The notes under the pieces are model-generated. The model was not told the origin of the DNA and did not search any database. It was given only the letters and a program-made list of their open reading frames with translations. Position numbers and translations under genes: made by a program. A stretch of DNA of 64,000 nucleotides from JAQIBY01 sp963676165. GTDB lineage: Bacteria > Bacteroidota > Bacteroidia > Bacteroidales > ML635J-15. Position 1 is the stretch's first letter. Each line of letters begins with the position of its first letter. This document shows, in pieces, positions 55,674 through 63,130 of the stretch. The stretch covers positions 2,418,001 to 2,482,000 of the forward strand of contig OY781043.1 of NCBI GenBank assembly GCA_963676165.1. Direction: 5' to 3'.

Positions 55674-56774
55674 TTAATAATAGTTAACAGGGTTGGTATT
55701 TCTATTTGAAATTTGGACTGCAAAGTTAGGAAATTTTTTAGTAATCACACGATAAAATAAATCTTTTGTAAACTGTTCAGTTTCATAATGCCCAGCATCC
55801 ACTATCATCATGCGATTTTCAGCATCAAAAAACTCGTGGTATTTCACATCACCAGTCACAAATGCATCTGCGCCCATACGTTTAGCAGCATGGATCAAAA
55901 AAGATCCAGAGCCACCACAAATTGCAATTTTTCTGTAATGCATTTTATTGGCTTGTGTATATCGAAGTGCAGGAACATGAAGTTGTTTCTTTACATGATC
56001 CAAGAATGCAAACTGCTCCATACTTTCAGGCAATTCACCAATTAAACCAATTCCTAACTGCTCCCAAGCATTTTCTAATTTTATCACATCAAAAGCTGGC
56101 TCTTCATAGGGATGATTTGCTTTCGCAGCACGCACAATCTTAGTCTGCAAATGTTTGGGAAAAACAATTTCCACTTTAACTTCTTTCTCATGATGCAGTT
56201 TCCCTTTTTCCCCGACAAATGGATTCGCATCCTCTCCCGCTTTAAACGTACCAATTCCTGACGCATTAAAAGAGCAAGAGTTATAATTTCCAATTTCACC
56301 ACCTCCAACAGCAAAAATTGCCTCACGAAAGGAATCGACATGTGTTTCCGGCACAAAACAATACAATTTATAAAGCATATCATTGGAGGCTTGCAAGACC
56401 TTTACATTTTCCAACCCTAGTTGTTCAGCAAGCTGCATATTTACACCTTGTAGAACTGCATCCATATTAGTGTGGGCAGCATATATTGCAACATGGTTAC
56501 GAATTGCTGAAATTACGGTGCGCTGTATATAATTGTCTGGAGTCAGTCGTTTTAACCCTTTAAAGACAATGGGATGATGAGCGACAATCATTTCCGCACC
56601 TATCTTCACAGCTTCATCAACAATTTCTTCAGTTACATCCACACTGAGTAAAACCTTGCTTACTTTTTGATTTCTATCTCCGACAAGAAGCCCGGAGTTA
56701 TCGTAGGATTCTTGATAAACAGGAGGAGCAAATTCCTCAAGACTTGCAATGATATCAGATATTTTCAATTCCAT
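55674..56774 (-). CDS. Nif3-like dinuclear metal protein (YbgI/YqfO family)
   Basis: 366 aa, the long form with an inserted YqfO-type domain at about 125-235. Metal ligands appear in MIVAHHPIVFKGLKRL, YAAHTNMDAV and DAGHYETEQ. CGGSGSFLIHAAKRMGADAFVTGDVKYHEFFDA is a further signature. Hexameric toroid with two metals; often annotated as GTP cyclohydrolase 1 type 2, but the activity is not established. Two nt from the MerR gene and three from the zinc-ribbon gene. Confidence 0.92.
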   Translation of the reverse strand: MELKISDIIASLEEFAPPVYQESYDNSGLLVGDRNQKVSKVLLSVDVTEEIVDEAVKIGAEMIVAHHPIVFKGLKRLTPDNYIQRTVISAIRNHVAIYAAHTNMDAVLQGVNMQLAEQLGLENVKVLQASNDMLYKLYCFVPETHVDSFREAIFAVGGGEIGNYNSCSFNASGIGTFKAGEDANPFVGEKGKLHHEKEVKVEIVFPKHLQTKIVRAAKANHPYEEPAFDVIKLENAWEQLGIGLIGELPESMEQFAFLDHVKKQLHVPALRYTQANKMHYRKIAICGGSGSFLIHAAKRMGADAFVTGDVKYHEFFDAENRMMIVDAGHYETEQFTKDLFYRVITKKFPNFAVQISNRNTNPVNYY

Positions 56775-56776
56775 AA

Positions 56777-57103
56777 TTAGGTTAAATTCGATTTGATTTG
56801 TTCTAGCTTTTCACGAATACTTTTAAGGCTTTTCACGACTTCGAAACGAGTTTCCGTATCGGAGCGTTTTTCTTTCAATGCCATTTTCGCCCCATTGAGG
56901 GTCATGCCTTTTTCTTTCACGAGGTGATAGATAAGATGAAAGTTATCGACATCGTTGGCAGTGAACATACGATTTCCTTTGGCATTTTTATGAGGTTTTA
57001 TCACACTAAACTCCTTCTCCCAAAAGCGGATTAAAGAGGTATTTACCTGAAACATATCCGCTACTTCACCAATACTGTAATAAAGTTTTGCTTTTTTTTC
57101 CAT
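56777..57103 (-). CDS. MerR-family transcriptional regulator
   Basis: 108 aa from the ATG at 57103 (MEKKAKLYYSIGEVADMF). Winged helix YSIGEVADMFQVNTSLIRFWEKEFSVIKPHKNAKGNRMFTANDV at about 9-52, followed by a coiled-coil dimerisation helix. No effector Cys cluster. It is the conserved MerR gene placed before nif3 in Bacteroidota; its targets are unknown. First gene of the three-gene unit. Confidence 0.88.
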   Translation of the reverse strand: MEKKAKLYYSIGEVADMFQVNTSLIRFWEKEFSVIKPHKNAKGNRMFTANDVDNFHLIYHLVKEKGMTLNGAKMALKEKRSDTETRFEVVKSLKSIREKLEQIKSNLT

Positions 57104-57108
57104 AGATT

Positions 57109-57139
57109 CGAAGATAGTAAATTTCTGAAACACAGTAAA
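57109..57139 (-). promoter_or_regulatory. Promoter of the merR-nif3-zinc ribbon unit
   Basis: - strand TTTA (57139-57136), 19 nt, TATCTTCG (57116-57109). One change in each half from the consensus TTTG-N19-TAnnTTTG. Confidence 0.55.
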
Positions 57140-57196
57140 GAAATACGCGTTGAAATTTTAGGATGAAAAAATAATTGAAAAATTTATTTGTTTTTT

Positions 57197-57226
57197 TTTG
57201 GATAAATAAAATTTGTCCTATCTTTG
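57197..57226 (+). promoter_or_regulatory. tRNA operon promoter
   Basis: TTTG (57197-57200), 18 nt, TATCTTTG (57219-57226); both halves are exact matches, 17 nt before the tRNA-Gly. Confidence 0.8.
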
Positions 57227-57243
57227 CACTCCGCAACGATAAT

Positions 57244-57315
<72 letters not shown>

Positions 57316-57341
57316 CTTTTTTTGGGGAAAATTTTAAGGTA

Positions 57342-57430
57342 GCCCTGGTGGCGGAATTGGTAGACGCGCTGGACTTAAAATCCCGTGGTCATCTATGACC
57401 GTGCCGGTTCGAGTCCGGCCCGGGGCACCA
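57342..57430 (+). tRNA. tRNA-Leu (TAA)
   Basis: 89 nt with the long variable arm of class II tRNAs (TCCCGTGGTCATCTATGACCGT region). Acceptor GCCCTGG against CCGGGGC, anticodon loop CTTAAAA, CCA encoded at 57428-57430. 26 nt after the tRNA-Gly, same transcript. Confidence 0.95.
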
Positions 57431-57432
57431 AG

Positions 57433-57470
57433 AAAGCGATTGAATGAAAATTCAGTCGCTTTTTATTTTT
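57433..57470 (+). terminator. Intrinsic terminator of the tRNA unit
   Basis: AAAGCGATTGAA (57433-57444) and TTCAGTCGCTTT (57451-57462) with one G-T pair, then TTATTTTTTA. Confidence 0.9.
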
Positions 57471-57661
57471 TATTGAGTTTGAATTAAGCTCTTTCTATTT
57501 CTCCTCGATTTTAATTATATTTGAAGTGAAAAACCAAAACAAACCTAAATTCATTCGACAAATATTGGAAGTATTATTTAGGTTTTGAGGGGATAAGCGA
57601 GTTAGCGTTCATGCAAAAAGACCGAAGTGCCAAAGAATAAACTGATGAAAACCCAACGCAC

Positions 57662-57723
57662 AAATAGCACATTTGCAAGCCCCGACACACAGGCTGATTC
57701 TTCAGCTTGCAAAAGAGCTATTT
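57662..57723. repeat. Nested imperfect palindrome in a 315-base gene-free stretch
   Basis: Outer AAATAGC/GCTATTT (57662-57668, 57717-57723) and inner TTTGCAAGC/GCTTGCAAA (57672-57680, 57705-57713). The interval 57471-57785 holds no gene that I can support; a + strand frame across it is antisense to the two small genes that follow. See also 60314, 60441 and 62983. Confidence 0.7.
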
Positions 57724-57785
57724 CTTTGCCTACGCACGCTGCGAAAAACAAAAGGACTGCCCCAATTAAGAAACAGCCCTTTCAA

Positions 57786-57926
57786 TTAACCAACTTTAGT
57801 CCATTTGGTACCGTTACACCTTGGACAAGGAGGAAGTGTGTCAGAATTATCATCAAGTCTGATTACTTCTCCGCATTGTACGCATTTGTAGCGACCCTTT
57901 CCGGGTTTTTCACCTGTAGTGTACAT
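57786..57926 (-). CDS. Tiny zinc-ribbon protein (46 aa)
   Basis: ATG at 57926: MYTTGEKPGKGRYKCVQCGE, VIRLDDNSDTLPPCPRCNGT, KWTKVG, stop TAA. Two CxxC pairs make a rubredoxin-like zinc ribbon. The 'TGEKPGKGxYxCxxCGExxxLDDxxDTLPPCPxC' pattern is that of zinc-ribbon-containing proteins common in bacteria. Function unknown. Confidence 0.85.
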   Translation of the reverse strand: MYTTGEKPGKGRYKCVQCGEVIRLDDNSDTLPPCPRCNGTKWTKVG

Positions 57927-57986
57927 AAAATAAAATTTAAAAAATTAATAACTCGTTCTATATCTAAATCAGATATAAAAACATTA

Positions 57987-58118
57987 CTAGCTACGTTTCT
58001 TTGTAGGACCAACTTTCACTTTCTCAGTGACTGTCGTAGCAGGTCGTCTTGTAGCTTCCCGAGATGGAACAAATTGTCCAGTGCGGGCATCTCTAACTCT
58101 TGTAGACGTTTTACTCAT
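57987..58118 (-). CDS. Tiny basic protein (43 aa)
   Basis: ATG at 58118: MSKTSTRVRDARTGQFVPSR, EATRRPATTVTEKVKVGPTK, KRS, stop TAG. Basic, no Cys, no hydrophobic segment. The 'VRDARTGQFVP...A..RPATTVTE' pattern resembles a small family found in many bacteria without known function. It lies 60 nt upstream of the zinc-ribbon gene in the same direction, so both are probably one unit. Confidence 0.75.
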   Translation of the reverse strand: MSKTSTRVRDARTGQFVPSREATRRPATTVTEKVKVGPTKKRS

Positions 58119-58269
58119 ATTATAAGTATTTACCTATTAAAACTCTGCTTTCAACATAAAGGGTTGAAAGCTTACCCTTAATTATTGTTTACATTAGGTT
58201 ATGCTGAATAAAACCAGAAAATTTCCATGTCATGGAAAAAAAAATTAAAAAACTAGCATTAATAAATAG

Positions 58270-58866
58270 ATGGAGGTTACAGAAAAAATATTAGCAACAA
58301 ACACTGAATTGCAAAAGGCAGTTCAAGAAGTGTTTACTCCTGAGTTCAATGAACGATTAATTAAGTATGCGATTATTAGAATAAATACGAAGTTTAATAT
58401 CAAATACGATTTAAATCGTGGATTTAGAGGGATTATGGTTGAAGATATGATTAGTGAACTAATGTTATCCTTTGTAAAAAATGGTGAAGGTAGAAACTGG
58501 AATAAATCAGAGTTCCCCGATTTTATTGAACAAGTTATTAGTTCTCTTGATAGTCAAATCTCGAACACAATAACTAAAGAATTAGAGAAAACTGCACAAT
58601 CCAATATAAATATTGAGGATTGTAAAATATCTACCGAGGACAATGGAGATTATGACGAATTACTTAATTTATCTCTTAAATTTCTTGAGGAACAAGGCGC
58701 ATCAGATGAAGAATTACTTTTATTTGAACCATATATTGTTCACGGAATGAAAAGGTCAGATATTGCAAAAGAAAATGGGATAACTGAACAGGAAGCGACC
58801 AATATTAAGAAGAGATTAGTAAGAAGATTACCTGCATTAAAGGAAATGATTAAAAATATCAAATGA
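58270..58866 (+). CDS. Sigma-factor-like protein with C-terminal HTH
   Basis: 198 aa, acidic. The C-terminal 55 residues (DEELLLFEPYIVHGMKRSDIAKENGITEQEATNIKKRLVRRLPALKEMI) have the form of a sigma-70 region 4 helix-turn-helix. The N-terminal part (NERLIKYAIIRINTKFNIKYD ... MVEDMISELMLSFVKNG) is reminiscent of region 2 but has diverged. First gene of a triad; its last four bases (ATGA) overlap the next gene's start. Very low GC. Could be a dedicated sigma factor or only a DNA-binding adaptor. Confidence 0.7.
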   Translation: MEVTEKILATNTELQKAVQEVFTPEFNERLIKYAIIRINTKFNIKYDLNRGFRGIMVEDMISELMLSFVKNGEGRNWNKSEFPDFIEQVISSLDSQISNTITKELEKTAQSNINIEDCKISTEDNGDYDELLNLSLKFLEEQGASDEELLLFEPYIVHGMKRSDIAKENGITEQEATNIKKRLVRRLPALKEMIKNIK

Positions 58867-59273
58867 TGAAAAAAGAATTATTAAATAAAATGGACGAATT
58901 CATACTTTCTTCTATTAAAGATAGTGACAGTTCTACTATTGATTCTTTTTTAGAAGAGTGTGGTTATGATTTGAATGATATTAAAACAATAGCAGATAAA
59001 AGCTATAAGAAAACATCATTTTCAATCAAAGGACAAATGAATTCACAGAAGGATGAAATACTTTTAGAAAAAGCTGTAAAGTATTTTCAAGATGCAATTG
59101 ATAAAAATATTGAAAAGCCAATAAGTTATTTACGTAACCTTGTTGCATCTAATCAACTTGCTTTTCAACACCGAAATCTAGATAAATTGTCTCATGATGA
59201 AATTAAAAGTATTATTAAAGACTATAACCTTCTTGAAATTCTTGAAAACCTAGAAAATGATGAAGAATTGTAA
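58863..59273 (+). CDS. Unknown protein, middle gene of the sigma-like/ImmA triad
   Basis: 136 aa, helical and charged: MDEFILSSIKDSDSSTIDSFLEECGYDLNDIKTIADKSYKK, then a second half with QKDEILLEKAVKYFQDAIDKNIEKPISYLRNLVASNQLAFQHRNLDKLS. No motif recognised, no signal peptide or membrane segment. Overlaps the gene before by 4 nt and the gene after by 17 nt, so the three are translationally coupled and probably act together. Confidence 0.7.
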   Translation: MMKKELLNKMDEFILSSIKDSDSSTIDSFLEECGYDLNDIKTIADKSYKKTSFSIKGQMNSQKDEILLEKAVKYFQDAIDKNIEKPISYLRNLVASNQLAFQHRNLDKLSHDEIKSIIKDYNLLEILENLENDEEL

Positions 59274-60060
59274 AGGTAGTTTAAGGGCGAAAAAGTTATT
59301 AGACGAAATAGGATTTGATGAAATAACAGATTTGCCTATGAAACTTTTTGTTTCTGGATTAGGAGCTACATTGGTTGAAGAAAAGCTTGATAATTCAGAT
59401 GGGAAAATAGTACGTGGTAAATCTAAAACTCTAATTAAAGTAAACTCAGAGATTCCTTATGAGTCAAAAAAGCGCTTCACTATTGCACATGAAGCTGGTC
59501 ATTTTTTAATGCATGATAAAATAGAAGTGCATAATGAAAATTCGAATACTCTTAATTGGTTTAAAAATACTGAGAACCAATTAAAAAAAGGAATGCAAGA
59601 ATGGGAAGCTAATGATTTTGCCTCAGAACTATTAATGCCAGAGCAATTATTTTATGCAGAAACAAAAGGGAAAATATTTTCTCCAGAGTTGGTCAAGTAT
59701 TTATCTGAAAGATTTAAAACTAGTATTTCATCGGCATTAATTAGGTGTGTTAATTTGGATATTCATCCTCTCATGATTGTATATATTCATAATGGTGTAG
59801 TAAAAAATTGGGATAAATCTTCAAGTTGGAGATACCGAATTAAAGAATGTACTAAAATACCACCGCCAAGTGATTCTGTTGCATTAGAATATATTAATTC
59901 AGATTATGATTTTATATACACAGGAACAGAAAAAACTCAAGAGATTAGTAAGTCAACATGGTGTGAGCTAGGTAAATATGATGAAGATTCTGATTTTTAT
60001 GAATATTGTATCCCAACAAAACAATATAAAACAATAATAAGCGTGATATGGGAGAAATAA
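59257..60060 (+). CDS. ImmA/IrrE-family metallopeptidase
   Basis: 267 aa. Zinc site His78-Glu79-x2-His82 in FTIAHEAGHFLMHD and third ligand Glu117 in QEWEANDFASELLMP, the full ImmA/IrrE signature. The family cleaves regulators: ImmA cuts the ICEBs1 repressor, and IrrE/PprI cuts DdrO after DNA damage. The C-terminal half (HPLMIVYIHNGVVKNWDKSSSW ... STWCELGKYDEDSDFYEYCIPT) is a sensor-like domain often seen after the protease in Bacteroidota. Usually paired with an Xre repressor; here the partner genes are a sigma-like protein and an unknown. Confidence 0.88.
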   Translation: MMKNCKGSLRAKKLLDEIGFDEITDLPMKLFVSGLGATLVEEKLDNSDGKIVRGKSKTLIKVNSEIPYESKKRFTIAHEAGHFLMHDKIEVHNENSNTLNWFKNTENQLKKGMQEWEANDFASELLMPEQLFYAETKGKIFSPELVKYLSERFKTSISSALIRCVNLDIHPLMIVYIHNGVVKNWDKSSSWRYRIKECTKIPPPSDSVALEYINSDYDFIYTGTEKTQEISKSTWCELGKYDEDSDFYEYCIPTKQYKTIISVIWEK

Positions 60061-60196
60061 GAAATTTAAGAAATCCTTAGGGGTAGTCGCCTCAAGCTGC
60101 GGTAGTTATGTTCCTTTAGCTCTTTTAGTATTAACATTAATTGGAATTAAATTTTTAACGAATTTGCTAAAATTAAAACAAAGAAAGGAGACAAAT

Positions 60197-60439
60197 ATGG
60201 AACATAAAAGAAATGTAAAAATAAACTGGAAAACTGGACTGACTTCGTTGGTCGAAACTTTTTGGGCTATCGGAACATCTATCGCAGCAGCAGGTGTTCT
60301 GCAAACGCACCGTCAAGCACATTGTCTGGTCGCACGAGCTGTCACACGACCAAAACCAGCCAAAGAGCTTGCCTTGCCAACACTCGGATTGACAGTAATA
60401 AATAAAGCACGAAACGCTAACAAAGTATATAAAACATAA
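60197..60439 (+). CDS. Doubtful short gene, its end made of repeat sequence
   Basis: 80 aa from an ATG with an unusually good Shine-Dalgarno sequence (AAAGGAG, 60184-60190). Residues 1-35 (MEHKRNVKINWKTGLTSLVETFWAIGTSIAAAG) look like a real protein with one hydrophobic segment. From about residue 36 the frame runs through the palindrome at 60314-60371 and has the composition of non-coding repeat DNA. The same frame upstream (from about 60067: VVASSCGSYVPLALLVLTLIGIKF) would be another hydrophobic peptide. Probably a truncated gene. Confidence 0.35.
   Translation: MEHKRNVKINWKTGLTSLVETFWAIGTSIAAAGVLQTHRQAHCLVARAVTRPKPAKELALPTLGLTVINKARNANKVYKT
60314..60371. repeat. Nested imperfect palindrome
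   Basis: CAAGC/GCTTG (60314-60318, 60367-60371) encloses TGGTCG/CGACCA (60327-60332, 60347-60352). Similar in layout to those at 57662, 60441 and 62983. Confidence 0.55.
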
Positions 60440-60440
60440 G

Positions 60441-60611
60441 GGCGACAGTGGTTTACGAAACTTTTGTGCATTTAATCAAGTCCGCCAAATCTGCGATTTG
60501 ACGAATTGTTTAATTAGTTTAAATTTGTGTCAATTCGCAAATTTGGCTACGTGCAAACTTGATAGGAAAGTGTTTCAAATCCCTTACGTTTCATATACGT
60601 GGCCGTTGTGC
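60441..60611. repeat. 170-bp structured intergenic element
   Basis: Begins GGCGACAGTGG and ends CCGTTGTGC, which are roughly inverse. Inside, ATCAAGT/ACTTGAT (60475-60481, 60557-60563) encloses GCCAAATCTGCGA/TCGCAAATTTGGC (60484-60496, 60535-60547; 12 of 13 pair). The end CGTTTCATATACGTGGCCGTTGTGC is a phrase I associate with repeats between Bacteroidota genes. Possibly an attC-like recombination site. Confidence 0.6.
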
Positions 60612-60646
60612 TCAATTAAACAGAACCGTAAAATAAGCTTTAGATA

Positions 60647-61306
60647 ATGATAAAACATAAATTATTTTTAAATGTAATTTTTTCCTTGACATTAATGACT
60701 GTTTTTAACACACCTGATTTATACAGCCAATCAAATTCGGCTATTGGATTGACAGTAGAATTTAGTGCTCCCAAAGGACCAGTTGAGTATGCTGATAGAA
60801 TCTATTTCGTGAAATTACAGGAGGACACAATTAATATTAAACTTGATAGTATCCTACAGTCAAACTTTCAAATGGACAATCAAATTTACTTGACAGACTT
60901 AGAACCTGGTAAATATGCGATTGTTGCTATCGGAAAGAAAAAAGTACTTCCAATTTATGGACTGACTGATTTAACGACCTTTTTTTCGAAAGAATTGATA
61001 AAAGAGAATATTGTGACCGTGGATTCAAATGATTTCGTGTTTATTGGTGACTATTTTTTAACAACAAAGATGATGGTCTCAAATAAAAAATCTGACGATG
61101 CTCAATTACATTATTTTAAACTAATTACTGGTAGAAAAACAGTACCTCGATATATGCGTCAGGTTTCTCTTGATACTTGGTTTTATAAGGCAGGACTTGA
61201 AAATTTTGAGGTTAAAATGACTGACAAAAATGATTTTTATGCGAAAGCCTTAAAACACTTTCAGGGCACAGAGTTGGAAGAGGTAATTAGAATGAAAAAA
61301 CAATAA
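60647..61306 (+). CDS. Secreted protein of unknown function
   Basis: 219 aa with a signal peptide (MIKHKLFLNVIFSLTLMTVFNTPDLYSQ). The mature part starts SNSAIGLTVEFSAPKGPVEY, includes LTDLEPGKYAIVAIGKKKV and YFLTTKMMVSNKKSDDAQLHYFKLITG, and looks like a small beta protein with a helical end. I recognise no family. Single gene between structured repeats. Confidence 0.7.
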   Translation: MIKHKLFLNVIFSLTLMTVFNTPDLYSQSNSAIGLTVEFSAPKGPVEYADRIYFVKLQEDTINIKLDSILQSNFQMDNQIYLTDLEPGKYAIVAIGKKKVLPIYGLTDLTTFFSKELIKENIVTVDSNDFVFIGDYFLTTKMMVSNKKSDDAQLHYFKLITGRKTVPRYMRQVSLDTWFYKAGLENFEVKMTDKNDFYAKALKHFQGTELEEVIRMKKQ

Positions 61307-61966
61307 CTGTCGCTAATCGCGCAAACACCCCTGATCTATCACAGACTCACAAAGCACAGTTCGACAAACTCAATGCATCACCTCTCACCTACTAGCCACA
61401 TTATTGGACAGCAAACATCAGGCTGGCAAGGCAGTTCCTTAAAACATGGGGAATAGCGAATTTTTGTAGTTGTTATTGGAAATAGTTTGATACAAATTAA
61501 GCATTGGAATGTAACCTCTTTTATGGAGGCGTTCCAACGTAATAGTTGTATTTAGAATGGGACTTTGAGCAACTGCCCAACCACCCATTATTCACAGCAT
61601 TTTTTTAATGGTGTTCATGAATTCGTTCCTCATTTCACCCTCTGGAAAAATCACACTTATTGTTCGCTTTTCTCAAGATAAATTTGCATATTTAAACTTT
61701 TTACAGAACTTTCGGCAGGTGTGCTCTTGCTTCCCGCATATGACGGGACTGGGCTATTCAAGGCACACACAAAGGGTCTATTTCATGCTGCGGATAGTGC
61801 CTTGAACAATAAGATAGAAATTATTACCTTTAAGAACGAACAATAAAAAAACGGGCAGGTGAAATGCGGAACGTAACACACTCTCGACCATTGTGGATAA
61901 TAAAAATGTCTGAAATTACAGTCGATATTTTTGAGTATCTTTAATGTTTAAAATGGATTATAAGCT
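61307..61966. other. Gene-free stretch of 660 bases
   Basis: No frame with coding character; a 65-codon frame at 61608 has no support. It holds an inverted repeat TTCAAGGCAC/GTGCCTTGAA (61757-61766, 61797-61806) and a weaker one near 61505-61545 (TTGGAA ... TTCCAA with CCTC/GAGG inside). Likely a mix of repeat debris and decayed genes. Confidence 0.55.
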
Positions 61967-62974
61967 ATGATAGAAAAATCAGATAGCAAAGATTTAATTT
62001 CTGAACTAATCAGTTTGATTGAAAATACGAAAAAGCAAGTTATTTCACAAGCAAACAGCTCTTTAACTGTATTGTTTTGGAATGTTGGAAAGATAATTCT
62101 CACTCATAATTTGAAACATAAAAGAGCAGAATACGGAAAACAGATTGTCGTTACAATGTCACGAGAATTGGTTGTAAAATATGGACGAAATTATGAGGAA
62201 AAGAATCTTCGAAGAATGATTCAATTTGCAGACACATATACTGATTTTGAAAATGTCGTTACACTGTCACGACATTTGTCCTGGTCTCATTTTCTTGCAC
62301 TTATACCACTAAAAACCATAGAGAAAAGAAATTTTTATGAAAATCTTGCATATGAAAAACTAATTGGAGTTAGAGAATTAAGAAATCAGATTAGCAAGAA
62401 AGCTTTTGAACGTGCTGAAACAGCAGATATTCAACTTTATGATAGCGATATAGCAAAAGGGTCTTTCAAAGACCCATACCTTCTCGATTTCTTAGAGCTT
62501 AAAGACGGTTATCTTGAAAATGACCTTGAATCTGCGATTTTAAAAGAATTAGAATTGTTTATCCTTGAATTAGGAAATGGATTTACATTTGTTGAAAGGC
62601 AGAAAAGAATGATAATTGATGGTGATGATTATAATTTAGATTTACTATTCTATCATCGTAAATTAAAACGCTTAGTTGCCATCGAATTGAAAATTGATAA
62701 ATTTAAACCAAAATACAAAAGTCAATTAGAGCTTTATCTTAAATGGCTAGATAAACACGAAAGACAAGACGGAGAAGAAACTCCAATTGGACTAATTTTA
62801 TGTGCAACAGCAGGAAAAGAACAAATTGAATTATTAGAACCACATAAGGATGGAATTATGGTCGCAGAATATTGGACTGAATTACCACCTAAAAATTTAT
62901 TAGAAGAAAAATTACATCAATCGTTACTTGAGGCAAAAGAAAGATTGATAAGGAAACAATTAAGAGATAAATAA
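61967..62974 (+). CDS. YhcG-family PDDEXK nuclease (DUF1016)
   Basis: 335 aa. The N-terminal half (LISLIENTKKQVISQANSSLTVLFWNVGKIILTH, GRNYEEKNLRRMIQFADTY, LSWSHFLALIPLK) is the DUF1016 N domain. The C-terminal nuclease core shows Asp in DDYNLDLLFYH and Glu-x-Lys in AIELKIDKFKPKYKSQLELYL. Members are frequent in restriction-modification and defence islands and in mobile cassettes. No partner gene adjacent. ATG at 61967 is the first in frame and has no Shine-Dalgarno. Confidence 0.88.
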   Translation: MIEKSDSKDLISELISLIENTKKQVISQANSSLTVLFWNVGKIILTHNLKHKRAEYGKQIVVTMSRELVVKYGRNYEEKNLRRMIQFADTYTDFENVVTLSRHLSWSHFLALIPLKTIEKRNFYENLAYEKLIGVRELRNQISKKAFERAETADIQLYDSDIAKGSFKDPYLLDFLELKDGYLENDLESAILKELELFILELGNGFTFVERQKRMIIDGDDYNLDLLFYHRKLKRLVAIELKIDKFKPKYKSQLELYLKWLDKHERQDGEETPIGLILCATAGKEQIELLEPHKDGIMVAEYWTELPPKNLLEEKLHQSLLEAKERLIRKQLRDK

Positions 62975-62982
62975 TTTACTGT

Positions 62983-63114
62983 GCATAATGTGTATTATAG
63001 GTAATGGCGGGAAAATTAGTAAACATCAAGCTTTGTAGCTCACATCAACACCATCTCGGCTTGATAGCTAGGAGCTCCGAAATCCGCCATTACGCATGCC
63101 CTCTACCATTAGGC
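62983..63114. repeat. Structured 132-bp element, attC-like
   Basis: GCATAATG (62983-62990) and CATTAGGC (63107-63114) are inverse at 7 of 8 positions. Inside: GTAATGGCGG/CCGCCATTAC (63001-63010, 63084-63093), perfect; inside that TCAAGC/GCTTGA (63026-63031, 63059-63064). Total size and nested half-sites are like integron attC sites, whose last site is GTTRRRY (here ATTAGGC). Confidence 0.65.
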
Positions 63115-63130
63115 AAAATAAGAGAAAACT

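Noticed and set aside
57627..58181. 184-codon + strand frame
   Set aside because: It lies antisense to two small - strand genes with clear protein patterns, and its own translation is a low-quality mix without domain or family pattern.
61608..61805. 65-codon + strand frame in the gene-free stretch
   Set aside because: Runs across an inverted repeat and has no recognisable pattern or start signal.
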